A DNA stretch of 64,000 bases from Ketobacter sp964016105 (GTDB lineage: Bacteria > Pseudomonadota > Gammaproteobacteria > Pseudomonadales > Ketobacteraceae), in the NCBI GenBank assembly GCA_964016105.1, contig CAXHEX010000021.1, positions 27,476 to 91,475 of the forward strand, given 5' to 3'. The notes under the pieces were generated by a model that worked only from the letters and a program-made list of their open reading frames with translations, was not told the origin of the DNA and ran no database searches. Of the stretch, positions 43,001-50,091 are shown piece by piece. Each line of letters opens with the position of its first letter. Positions within the stretch are counted from its first letter, which is position 1. The position numbers and the translations under genes are program-made.

Positions 43001-43514
43001 AGTCCATGATGGCACCACGAATGGCAAATTCGCCGTGGCTGAACACGGTGTCCACGCAGTGATACCCCGCCTGTTCCAGTTGAGCCCGCATGGTATGGAA
43101 ATCGTATTTTTGGCCCACATCCAGCATCAGGGTCTGCGCTGCCAGGAAAGAATGGGGCGTGACCGGGTGCATCAGGGTGGAAACGGGTACGATCAATACG
43201 CCCCGTTCCATAGTGGGCAGCTGGTTCAACGCTGCCAGACGTTGTGAAACGATTGCCTGATGTGGAGAGAAGCTATCGTAGGGCAAGGTTTCCCAGTCCG
43301 GAAAAGACAGGATTGGATATTGTGCCTGGGTATAGAACGGAATTTCTTGCTCAAGCTGTAAAGCGGTTTGAGTGTCGTTGGTGACCACCAGGATAAATCC
43401 TGCTTTTTGTAACGACTGGGCTATTGCCCAGGCTGCGCCACTACCGGAGACATGGGACCAAATGCGTTGATCACCCGCTTTGGCTGGAAAATTATCAAGA
43501 AATTCAATAGGCAT
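40050..43514 (-). CDS. mfd: Transcription-repair coupling factor Mfd
   Basis: Displaces RNA polymerase stalled at DNA lesions and recruits UvrA. The 1,154 residues hold the UvrB-homology region (QAIVSQRLAALNQLP near 85), the RNA-polymerase-interaction domain (PGDPVVHIDHGVGRYQGL near 490) and a RecG-like translocase with Walker A GDVGFGKTEVAMRAAF near 640, DEEHRFGV and TLTATPIPRTLNMAMSG. A TRG-type motif and C-terminal regulatory domain follow. All core motifs are intact. It is divergent from the phasin gene and coupled to the CsiV-family gene. Confidence 0.97.
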   Translation of the reverse strand: MPIEFLDNFPAKAGDQRIWSHVSGSGAAWAIAQSLQKAGFILVVTNDTQTALQLEQEIPFYTQAQYPILSFPDWETLPYDSFSPHQAIVSQRLAALNQLPTMERGVLIVPVSTLMHPVTPHSFLAAQTLMLDVGQKYDFHTMRAQLEQAGYHCVDTVFSHGEFAIRGAIMDLFPMGSTVPYRIELFDDEIDTLRSFDPETQRSIEKVQQVRLLPAKEFPMDPDAVERFKGNFKQRFDVDPRSCPLYMDISEGIASAGIEYYLPLFFEQTASLLDYLPDNTLLMTSENLQGAIEHFWNDCSNRYEDLRYDIQRPILPPEQLFITQEKLNQKLKGLPRISLHKAPASDKDHHTDLPLSPPPELPINASANNPLHKIETYLMTATEQRRRVLFVAESAGRKDTLTELLARKNIKPTAVDSWSDFYQGKNPLALCVAPLSAGLELQSPAVSVVTESQLFSNRVMQRRRRKRGDDNAENVIRNLTELNPGDPVVHIDHGVGRYQGLQTLDLDGQPQEFLTLEYANEAKLYVPVSSLHLISRYSGASDTHAPLHKLGTDHWNKEKRKAAEQIHDTAAELLNIYARRAAKPGFRFEINRNDYEAFSDGFPFEETPDQKAAIDAVVADLTSDQPTDRLVCGDVGFGKTEVAMRAAFVAIQNNRQVAVLVPTTLLAQQHYETFKDRFADWPVTVEVLSRFRTGKEQTAALKQIAEGKVDIVVGTHKLLQESVKFKNLGLIIVDEEHRFGVRHKERLKEMRADVDMLTLTATPIPRTLNMAMSGVRDMSIIATPPAKRLSIKTFVRQENPSVTKEAILRELLRGGQVYFLHNEVKSIQRRAEEIQKLVPEARIVVAHGQMRERELEQVMSDFYHKRYNLLMCTTIIETGIDVPSANTIIIDRADKFGLAQLHQLRGRVGRSHHQAYAYLLTPHPKAITADARKRLEAIAEAHDLGAGFTLASHDLEIRGAGELLGEEQSGNMNSIGFSLYMEMLEEAVKAIKEGKEPNLDKPFNHGAEINLRIPALITDDYVRDVHARLITYKRIANAKNDDDLSELKVEMVDRFGSLPQSTKNLFRLTQVKLQAQALGLSKLDAGPKGGKIEFGAETRVHPLQIVKMVQNQPQFYKLEGADKLRFNIETETAEQRLDMTQELLQKLDPANGPS

Positions 43515-43573
43515 TACGGTTTGAACAATTCCACATTTCAGGGGAGGGGCATTGTACAGCTTTTTGGTTGTGA

Positions 43574-43606
43574 CTGTTTAGTATGTTTATTCTAAACAGC
43601 GCTGTT
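43574..43606. promoter_or_regulatory. Overlapping inverted repeats in the mfd/phasin intergenic region
   Basis: CTGTTTA at 43574-43580 pairs with TAAACAG at 43593-43599 across 12 bases, and the perfect 12-bp palindrome AACAGCGCTGTT (43595-43606) overlaps the right arm. The site lies 61-93 bases before the phasin ATG. It could be a repressor operator for the phasin; the protein that would bind is unknown. Confidence 0.4.
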
Positions 43607-43666
43607 AGAGTGGGGGTTAGTGGCTAATAACTCCATGGATAGCCTTATTAACAAGAGTTAAAAACA

Positions 43667-44098
43667 ATGTCTGATACTGATAAAAACGAAAAACAAGTTA
43701 CTCAGCTGGCTGAGCAAATGGCCGAAAAAGTGAAGGAATCCGCCAATCAGATATGGCTTGCAGGCTTGGGAGCTTATTCAAAAGCCGAAGAAGAAGGCGG
43801 AAAATTATTTGATAGCCTGGTTCAGGACGGTGAGCGCCTGGAGGCTAAGACCCGAGCTATTGTGGACAAGCCCATCTCTGCGGCCAAGGACAAGGTGGAA
43901 ACCGTGCGGGCAAGAGCCACCGGATCCTGGGAAAAAGTAGAGAAAGCGTTCGATTACCGTGTATCCAAAGCACTAAGTCGCCTCAATATACCCACCCGAA
44001 GTGATATGGATGATTTGCAAAGCAGAGTTGATGAGCTGAGTGAGCAGGTGGACGCCGCAGTGGCCACAGCGGCACAAAGACGCAGAGCCAATGGCTGA
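43667..44098 (+). CDS. Phasin-family (PHA granule-associated) protein
   Basis: A 143-residue amphipathic helical protein that coats polyhydroxyalkanoate granules in the family. Landmarks are ESANQIWLAGLGAYSKAEEEG near residue 25, SWEKVEKAFDYRVSKALSRL near 84, IPTRSDMDDLQSRVDEL (a coiled coil) near 108 and a basic tail AAQRRRANG. It shares its upstream region with divergent mfd. No other pha genes are seen in the window, so its polymerase lies elsewhere. Confidence 0.85.
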   Translation: MSDTDKNEKQVTQLAEQMAEKVKESANQIWLAGLGAYSKAEEEGGKLFDSLVQDGERLEAKTRAIVDKPISAAKDKVETVRARATGSWEKVEKAFDYRVSKALSRLNIPTRSDMDDLQSRVDELSEQVDAAVATAAQRRRANG

Positions 44099-44484
44099 AA
44101 CCGGTAACTCACAATCGGAATTTTCATCCCGGGTATCTAATTCTAGATTTCAAGAATGTTACATAAGTTACTGTTTTTACGCAGGCTCGGTGCTAACTAG
44201 TTGAAAAATATATGATTAATATTTTGGCTGATATGTGACCGATTTGTTAATGGGTCAGGGCTCATGTCGCCTACGTGTTGTTTTCACCAAATGATCCACA
44301 AAGTTTTCCACAGGTTTTGTGGATAGTTTTATGGCCATTAATACGGTGATAAAACTAAATGCAAAACTAGGTTGGCAATGGTGAATTTAGGGAGTACCCT
44401 GTGCCACCAAAATTAGGGATGGTTGTTTATTGGGGAAGCGATTTTTTAAATCGCTGAAGCTTTTTGATTGTGGCGCATTGACCG
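44099..44484. other. Non-coding region with three DnaA-box-like sequences
   Basis: No gene is seen in 386 bases. Three 9-mers each one base off TTATCCACA lie within 35 bases: TGATCCACA (44292-44300), TTTTCCACA (44304-44312) and, on the minus strand, CTATCCACA (44318-44326). The flanks (for example 44200-44265) are AT-rich. The two outer boxes form an inverted repeat, ATCCACAAA with TTTGTGGAT. No dnaA, gidA or other origin genes are adjacent. Confidence 0.5.
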
Positions 44485-44910
44485 GTGGTTTGGGAAATGA
44501 TTGCGAACAGTATTAATGATCAATGCGGGTTAATTGCCCGTATGTGCTTTCAAGCAGCTAGTAAAATAATAGGTCTTCAAACCGGGCGGGGCCGAGCATA
44601 TCCTTCCCGTTTCACCATTAAAATGTTGCAGTATTCCGCCGATCACGGTCACGTGTCGGCCATGACTCGACTGGGTGGTTTGCTTTTTCAATGTGGTGTG
44701 GGTCGCGCAGATAAACGTAGCGGTCTCGAGTATATTCGTTGTGCGGCAAAACGAGACGACACCCAAGCCCAGTTTCTGTTAGGTAAAGCTTACCTGAATG
44801 GTCAGGTGATCAACCAGGATGTGAGCTCAGCAGCCCACTGGCTGGCATTGGCTGCGGACAAAGGCCACAGCGAGGCAGCGGCGGCTTTAGAGACCTGTCA
44901 TCAGCAGTAG
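44485..44910 (+). CDS. Sel1-like repeat protein
   Basis: A 141-residue protein with two to three Sel1/TPR-like helix pairs: ADHGHVSAMTRLGGLLFQCGVG, AKRDDTQAQFLLGKAYLNG, then AADKGHSEAAAAL. Such repeats mediate protein contacts; the partner is unknown. It has no clear signal peptide. The GTG at 44485 and the ATG at 44497 are both possible starts. Function unknown. Confidence 0.68.
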   Translation: MVWEMIANSINDQCGLIARMCFQAASKIIGLQTGRGRAYPSRFTIKMLQYSADHGHVSAMTRLGGLLFQCGVGRADKRSGLEYIRCAAKRDDTQAQFLLGKAYLNGQVINQDVSSAAHWLALAADKGHSEAAAALETCHQQ

Positions 44911-45007
44911 GTAATCCCAGCTTCAGGCAAATGCCACTTTACTACGTGATTTGCTGCGGTTACTCTCCATGCAGTGACTAATGTCGTGGAATCCGGGATA
45001 TCGATCT

Positions 45008-45883
45008 ATGAGCCAAGCCAATTACATCATTGACGTTAACGAGACCAACATAAACGAAGTGGTGCAGTTGTCTGCCCAGTTACCTGTGCTATTGGATTTC
45101 TGGGCTGAATGGTGCGAACCCTGCAAAACCCTTACTCCAATTTTAGAAAAGCTGGCGGCGGAATACCAAGGTGCCTTCGTGTTGGCGAAGGTGGATGCAG
45201 ATGCCAATCAAATGTTAGCCCAACAGTTGGCGGTGAGAAGCATTCCGGCATTAAAAATGATTGTTCAGGGGCAGTTGGCGGGCGAGATGAATGGCTTGCA
45301 AAGCGAAGCGGATTTGAGGGCATTTTTGTCTACCCATGTGGGTGAAGCTGCGCCGCTGGAAGCCGAAAATAATGACGAGGCAACGGACTTTCTGGCTCAG
45401 GTTGAAAGAGCTCGCTCCATGGGGGCATTTGATCAGGCCATTGATGCATTACAGGCGGCCATTAAAGAGCAACCAAGCGAAGTTTCTTTTCAGACTCTAT
45501 TGGCCGATGTACTCATTGACGCTGAACGCCTGGATGATGCTAAAGCTGTACTTGATAATATTGAAGATGAGAAAGTCAAAGCGCCTGGCTTGGGTCGACT
45601 GTTTTTTCTGCAAGAGTTACAGAATTTTGATTCCACTGAATCACTCCAGTATCGAGTTGCCCAGGACAGTAACGATGTCGAAGCACGATACTATCTTGGT
45701 GCCAATTGCGTTTTGGCAGGGGAGTATGAGGCAGCCATGGAGTTATTTATGGAAGTGGTAGCCAAAGACCGCGAGTTTAAGGATGACGGAGGTCGGAGTG
45801 CTCTGTTAAAGGTATTTGATATGTTGCAGGGTGACCCCCTGGTGGCCACGTATCGGCGTCGACTCTTTGCAAGCTTGCACTAA
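45008..45883 (+). CDS. ybbN: Thioredoxin-TPR co-chaperone (YbbN/CnoX family)
   Basis: A 291-residue cytoplasmic holdase-type chaperone that cooperates with DnaK and GroEL in the family. An N-terminal thioredoxin domain (about 1-110) has Cys36-Glu-Pro-Cys39 in FWAEWCEPCK, so both Cys remain, unlike E. coli YbbN, which lacks the redox pair. A helical TPR-like half follows (ERARSMGAFDQAIDALQAAI). The ATG at 45008 (MSQANYIIDVNE) fits homologues better than the upstream in-frame ATG at 44981. Confidence 0.9.
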   Translation: MSQANYIIDVNETNINEVVQLSAQLPVLLDFWAEWCEPCKTLTPILEKLAAEYQGAFVLAKVDADANQMLAQQLAVRSIPALKMIVQGQLAGEMNGLQSEADLRAFLSTHVGEAAPLEAENNDEATDFLAQVERARSMGAFDQAIDALQAAIKEQPSEVSFQTLLADVLIDAERLDDAKAVLDNIEDEKVKAPGLGRLFFLQELQNFDSTESLQYRVAQDSNDVEARYYLGANCVLAGEYEAAMELFMEVVAKDREFKDDGGRSALLKVFDMLQGDPLVATYRRRLFASLH

Positions 45884-46029
45884 TGCTCAATTACTAACGT
45901 CAATTTCTCCATTCTTTTTCTGGTCAGTGATTTTAACTTATTGAAATGATTGCCATTATGTCTTTTGTTGGTTTATCCCGCTGCTCAGGGTAGACTTTTA
46001 GAGGGCTCAATGTCCAGGATGGTGGCAAT

Positions 46030-47241
46030 GTGGATAATAAAAATCATACGGATGTTCTAGATAATCTAAGTACTTTACGCAGCGGATCCATTTGGTCGTT
46101 GGAATTTTCTCCTGCCCTGGAGAAAAACTACCAATTCAGCCAAAACGAATGGTATAGAGACGCGATTCAGGTTTCGGTCGTGCTGGCAATCTTACTTATG
46201 GTGTTGGGCTTTTGTCTGGAACTGGGTACCGGTGTGACGGTAGGTACAAAAGCTACTATTGCTCGTGGGATTGCCATGGCGAGCCTGCTGGGTGCTTATC
46301 TCTACATGAAACGGTCCCTACGCTTGACCTGGAAGTTTTGGGTTGTTTCCCTCAACACTATGCTGGTTGCAGTGACGTTGTTATTGCTTGCCCATGATGC
46401 CACTAATCAAACATTAAAGATCGTCTACTATTGTTATATCTTCTTTCTCGAAGTGGTGGTTTTTGCGTTTGTTCGTCTACCTCTCAATTTCACCACTACG
46501 TTGGGTCTTGTGCTGTTATTGATGGTGGGGGGCGCTCTTTATTTCGATTCCATAGCGGTTCAGCTAGCCGCCCATATTGTTTTTTTTCTCCTCGGTGGAA
46601 CCTTGCTAGCGGTGATGGTTTCCGTAAAAACAGAGAAAGTTTCCCGTTCCAGTTTTTTAAAAGCACAATTGATCCTGCACCAGAAAGAGCAGCTGAGAGT
46701 CTTGAATGATCAGCTCACAGAACAATCCCGACTTGATAGGGTAACCCGATTATTGAATCGGGTGGCATTTGAAGATCAGCTGATGTCGCAGTGGACCCTG
46801 GCCCACCAGTCGAAGCAAAACCTGGCGTTGGTAGCGATCCACATTGAGCAATTCACTTATTTCAATGAGCGTTATGGCACAGATATGGGGGATGATTTTC
46901 TGCGAGAAATTTCCCGCAAAATTCGTAGCCTACTGGTTGATAAAGAGCACATTGCCAGTCGTATCAGCGGTAGTCGATTTGTGATTTTGCTGGCAAACCC
47001 TGCCGCGGCCTCATCCTCGGACCTGTTGGAGAAATTGCGCGGAAAGCTATTGTCTTTGTCCACTTTGAAAAAATGTCAGAATGACGAATCCGTTTATTTA
47101 ACCTGGGGCAGGGTGCTGTTGGAAGCGGATTTGGATAGAGACCCTCGGGGCACAATTGATCGGATGTTTAAGCACCTGACGCCCGTTAATGAAACCTCAG
47201 TCTGTGAAGCGCCCTTGCTACAGAATAAAAATATAAATTAA
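46030..47241 (+). CDS. Membrane protein with degenerate GGDEF domain
   Basis: A 403-residue inner-membrane protein with about six membrane helices (50-200), a short coiled coil (205-233) and a C-terminal GGDEF-fold domain (about 235-400). Catalysis is probably lost: the signature GG(D/E)EF is replaced by SGSRF at 313-317, and the metal site strand reads AIHIEQF instead of a D-x-D form. Domain folding signs such as RLLNRVAF near 240 and MGDDFLREI near 286 remain. The start is GTG at 46030. It precedes cobB by eight bases, so the pair is probably one operon. It may act as a sensor or regulatory partner instead of an enzyme. Confidence 0.78.
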   Translation: MDNKNHTDVLDNLSTLRSGSIWSLEFSPALEKNYQFSQNEWYRDAIQVSVVLAILLMVLGFCLELGTGVTVGTKATIARGIAMASLLGAYLYMKRSLRLTWKFWVVSLNTMLVAVTLLLLAHDATNQTLKIVYYCYIFFLEVVVFAFVRLPLNFTTTLGLVLLLMVGGALYFDSIAVQLAAHIVFFLLGGTLLAVMVSVKTEKVSRSSFLKAQLILHQKEQLRVLNDQLTEQSRLDRVTRLLNRVAFEDQLMSQWTLAHQSKQNLALVAIHIEQFTYFNERYGTDMGDDFLREISRKIRSLLVDKEHIASRISGSRFVILLANPAAASSSDLLEKLRGKLLSLSTLKKCQNDESVYLTWGRVLLEADLDRDPRGTIDRMFKHLTPVNETSVCEAPLLQNKNIN

Positions 47242-47249
47242 AAATAACT

Positions 47250-48020
47250 ATGCTGGAACAAATACTGGAAGTTGCCGCGTTAGTACGTCGATCAGATCGG
47301 ATTTTATTTATTACAGGGGCCGGTCTATCCGCCGATTCCGGGTTGCCCACTTATCGGGGTATCGGCGGTCTCTACGATGACAATCATACAGAAGATGAAA
47401 TACCCATAGAGTTAGCCCTATCGGGAGAAATGTTACAGCAACAACCGGAATTAACCTGGAAATACCTGCTACAGGTGGAAAGCAGCTGCAGGGGAGCGGG
47501 ACATAACCGGGGCCACGAATTGATTGCGAAACTGCAAAAGTTGAAGCCGGATTCGTGGGTGCTAACCCAGAATATCGATGGCTTTCACCGCACTGCGGGT
47601 TCCGAGCAGGTTATTGAAATACATGGCCGGGTAGGGGAGTTGTACTGCGAACATTGCCACCACTGGGAGCAGGTACAGGATTACAGCCACATTAATGGAG
47701 TGCCTTATTGCCCCTGTTGCCACAATGTATTGCGGCCAAATGTTGTTCTATTTGGTGAAATGCTACCGGAGAAAGAAGTTGCTATTTTGCATCGCGAAAT
47801 GTTACGGGGATTTGATTTGGTATTTAGCATTGGTACCACCAGCGTGTTTCCTTACATTTCTCAGCCGGTATTGCAGGCTAGAAATTGGGGAGCGAAATCT
47901 GTAGAGATAAACCCCGGGTTCACCGAAGTATCCACGTTTGTGAATTATAAGCTTTCAATGGGGGCAGCGGATGCATTGGGTAAGATTTGGGATGCATTTA
48001 CCACAGAAACAACAGTCTAA
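47250..48020 (+). CDS. cobB: Sir2-family NAD-dependent deacylase
   Basis: Removes acyl groups from protein lysines with NAD. The 256 residues carry ITGAGLSADSGLPTYRG (NAD loop) at residues 21-37, TQNIDGFHRTAGS near 106, catalytic His125 in IEIHGRV and zinc cysteines at 133, 136, 154 and 157 (CEHC, CPCC region). The extra Cys156 is unusual. Eight bases after the degenerate GGDEF gene; ATG start. It converges on the PLD enzyme gene. Confidence 0.92.
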   Translation: MLEQILEVAALVRRSDRILFITGAGLSADSGLPTYRGIGGLYDDNHTEDEIPIELALSGEMLQQQPELTWKYLLQVESSCRGAGHNRGHELIAKLQKLKPDSWVLTQNIDGFHRTAGSEQVIEIHGRVGELYCEHCHHWEQVQDYSHINGVPYCPCCHNVLRPNVVLFGEMLPEKEVAILHREMLRGFDLVFSIGTTSVFPYISQPVLQARNWGAKSVEINPGFTEVSTFVNYKLSMGAADALGKIWDAFTTETTV

Positions 48021-48024
48021 TCTG

Positions 48025-49209
48025 TCAGTGATTTTCAATTCTGGAGAGAAACGAGCCAACCAGTTTCCAAAACTGTTCTTTAAAGCGTTCTATCAATGGT
48101 CTTTGTAACCATTGAGTGAGGCCGAATTGACGGCTCTCGGCAAAGTCATTTTCCAGCATTTTTTGGCAAGCTGATGCTAAGGTGGGGTCAATAGCTTCAA
48201 GGTTTGCTTCCAGATTCCAGCGTAGATTCCAGCGATCGAAATTACAGGATCCTAAACTCACCCATTGTTCTGTTAACGCAAGTTTCATATGTAAAAAACG
48301 GGGCTGAAATTCATAAACAGTAACGCCGGCCTGTAATAGTTTTTTGTACCATGTGCGGCCCGCATAGCGCACGCTGGGATGGTCGGTATGGGACCCAGGC
48401 AATAACAGTCGAACGTCCACATCCCGTTTGGCGGCTTTTATTAATGCTTTGATGAGCTTTCGCGAAGGATAAAAATAGGCTGTGCACAGCCACACCCGGG
48501 TTTGGGATTTGTTTATCTCACTAATAAGGGACGCTATTATCGGCTTGTTGCCAATGCCTCGGCTGGCTACTACTCTGGCCTGAGGTGTGGTGCGGTTTTG
48601 TAGTGGTGTTGATTCCAGATGGCTTAGAGCTGCTTTTAGCTGATCTCTAATTTCTTGCTTGTGAATGTCATCGTAGTGCAGCCATGTGCGCTCGAACAGT
48701 AACTGCCAATCTCTAACCACGGGTCCATTCAGCTCCACCATGGTGTCTCTCCAGGCCCTGCTGCCCGTCACCTTTGGGTAGAAAGAGTCGGTGATGCCGG
48801 CACCACCCACAAAACAACTAACATCATCAATGATGATGATTTTACGGTGATCCCTTGATAGATTGCGGAAGCGTTTTTTTCGTCGCAAGGGGTTAAAAAT
48901 GCGTAAATCAATGCCCCCTTTTTTAAGGCGCTGCCGATCTGCGTTGTTGAGATTATGGGAGCCCACATCATCCAACAGAAGTCGGATATAAACCCCTCGA
49001 GCTTTGGCTCTAATCAGTGCCTGGATAAATAGATCACTTATTTCACCGGACTCGAACAAGTACATCTCGATATCGATGGCGCTGTGGGCTTTGTCAAAGG
49101 CCAATAAAATCTTTGGAAAAAAAATATCACCGTCCATAAGGAGGGTGAAGCTATTGTTTTCTCTCCAGGGCAAGGTGCAGGAAAAATTGTCCTGTCGCAC
49201 TAGGTCCAT
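48025..49209 (-). CDS. Phospholipase-D-fold cardiolipin synthase-like enzyme
   Basis: A 394-residue PLD-superfamily enzyme close to ClsB, which joins phospholipids to make cardiolipin. The first HKD motif is His121-x-Lys123-x4-Asp128. The second reads His307-Met-Lys309-x4-Glu314, so the last Asp is Glu. Substrate-side sequences GSCNFDRWNLRWNLEAN are kept. There is no N-terminal membrane helix pair, as in ClsB. It lies in the same direction as the SafE gene, four bases upstream, and could be co-transcribed from the cbb3 cluster end. Confidence 0.82.
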   Translation of the reverse strand: MDLVRQDNFSCTLPWRENNSFTLLMDGDIFFPKILLAFDKAHSAIDIEMYLFESGEISDLFIQALIRAKARGVYIRLLLDDVGSHNLNNADRQRLKKGGIDLRIFNPLRRKKRFRNLSRDHRKIIIIDDVSCFVGGAGITDSFYPKVTGSRAWRDTMVELNGPVVRDWQLLFERTWLHYDDIHKQEIRDQLKAALSHLESTPLQNRTTPQARVVASRGIGNKPIIASLISEINKSQTRVWLCTAYFYPSRKLIKALIKAAKRDVDVRLLLPGSHTDHPSVRYAGRTWYKKLLQAGVTVYEFQPRFLHMKLALTEQWVSLGSCNFDRWNLRWNLEANLEAIDPTLASACQKMLENDFAESRQFGLTQWLQRPLIERFKEQFWKLVGSFLSRIENH

Positions 49210-49212
49210 TGC

Positions 49213-49902
49213 TTAACCTTGGAATTGACCGTAGATGGTCCATATACCATAAGCCAGCAGAGATAATGCTGCAAAGCTTCTGACAATGGGGTTTTGAGCC
49301 ATAGAGTTGAGCCAGTGGCCGAAAGAGCCGAAGGCCAGAAGTGTGGGCAGGGTGCCAACACCAAAACATAGCATTAATAGTGCGCCTCGAAACGGATCGC
49401 CTGACCCTAAAGACCAAGCCAGGGCACTGTATACCAGACCGCAGGGAACCCAGCCCCAGAGAGCGCCTAGAATAACGGCTTTGTGGGGAGCATCCACTGG
49501 TGTCAAGGCACGGGTTAAGGGAGATATTCGTTTCCAGAGTTGGGCGCCTATTCTTTCCAGTTGGCTTAATATCTTCCACCAGCCGCTTATATAGAGCCCC
49601 AGCAGTATCATCATGGCGCCAGCAAAGACTCTGAGGTAAGAGGGTCCTGTGAGGTTGAGACCATCGTAAAGCAACGAGCCGAGCCCTCCCACCAATGCAC
49701 CGGCAACGGCATAGCTGAACAGCCGGCCCGTATTGAATAGCAGTTGGTAAGCCAAGGGCCGCAAAAGAGAGGGTTCTTTTTTAGGGCTGACGGCAGTGGT
49801 TAATGCGAAGCTAATGCCACCGCACATGGCCACGCAATGGAGGCTGGCCATAAATCCCACTGAGAAGGCAGCGAGTAACTCATAACCTGGATCATTCATC
49901 AT
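49213..49902 (-). CDS. SafE/TauE-type membrane protein of the cbb3 cluster
   Basis: A roughly 229-residue inner-membrane protein with six to seven helices; the conserved pair GFMASLHCVAMCGGISFAL near the start and LGALWGWVPCGLVYSALAW later are the metal-transport-related motifs (MxxCH/CxMCGG-like, PCG). Genes of this kind end cbb3 operons and are linked to copper supply for the oxidase. The ATGs at 49900-49902 and the next codon are more likely than the upstream in-frame start at 49959, since the overlap with ccoS is then only 11 bases. Confidence 0.8.
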   Translation of the reverse strand: MMNDPGYELLAAFSVGFMASLHCVAMCGGISFALTTAVSPKKEPSLLRPLAYQLLFNTGRLFSYAVAGALVGGLGSLLYDGLNLTGPSYLRVFAGAMMILLGLYISGWWKILSQLERIGAQLWKRISPLTRALTPVDAPHKAVILGALWGWVPCGLVYSALAWSLGSGDPFRGALLMLCFGVGTLPTLLAFGSFGHWLNSMAQNPIVRSFAALSLLAYGIWTIYGQFQG

Positions 49903-50086
49903 GTTTTTGCGGTGGTGGTTGCGCAGCTTTGCCGCTCCGGGGGGTGGGATCTTCTTCAAACAGAATGCGGCTGGCTTCTTTGTCTAAATCATCAAATTGA
50001 TCGTGCCTGACTGCCCAGAAAAAAGCGAATATGGCAACCGCTAAAAGCACCACTGCCAGAGGTATGAGCAGATAGATGATGTCCAA
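49892..50086 (-). CDS. ccoS: cbb3 oxidase assembly protein CcoS
   Basis: A 64-residue protein with one membrane helix (residues 4-27) followed by FFWAVRHDQFDDLD, the CcoS/FixS signature. It is needed for cofactor insertion into the cbb3 oxidase. It starts five bases after the ccoI stop and overlaps the next gene. Confidence 0.9.
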   Translation of the reverse strand: MDIIYLLIPLAVVLLAVAIFAFFWAVRHDQFDDLDKEASRILFEEDPTPRSGKAAQPPPQKHDE

Positions 50087-50091
50087 GGGAA

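Noticed and set aside
44292..44326. Replication origin
   Set aside because: Only three imperfect boxes, and no dnaA, dnaN, gidA or rpmH nearby; kept as a cluster of boxes only.
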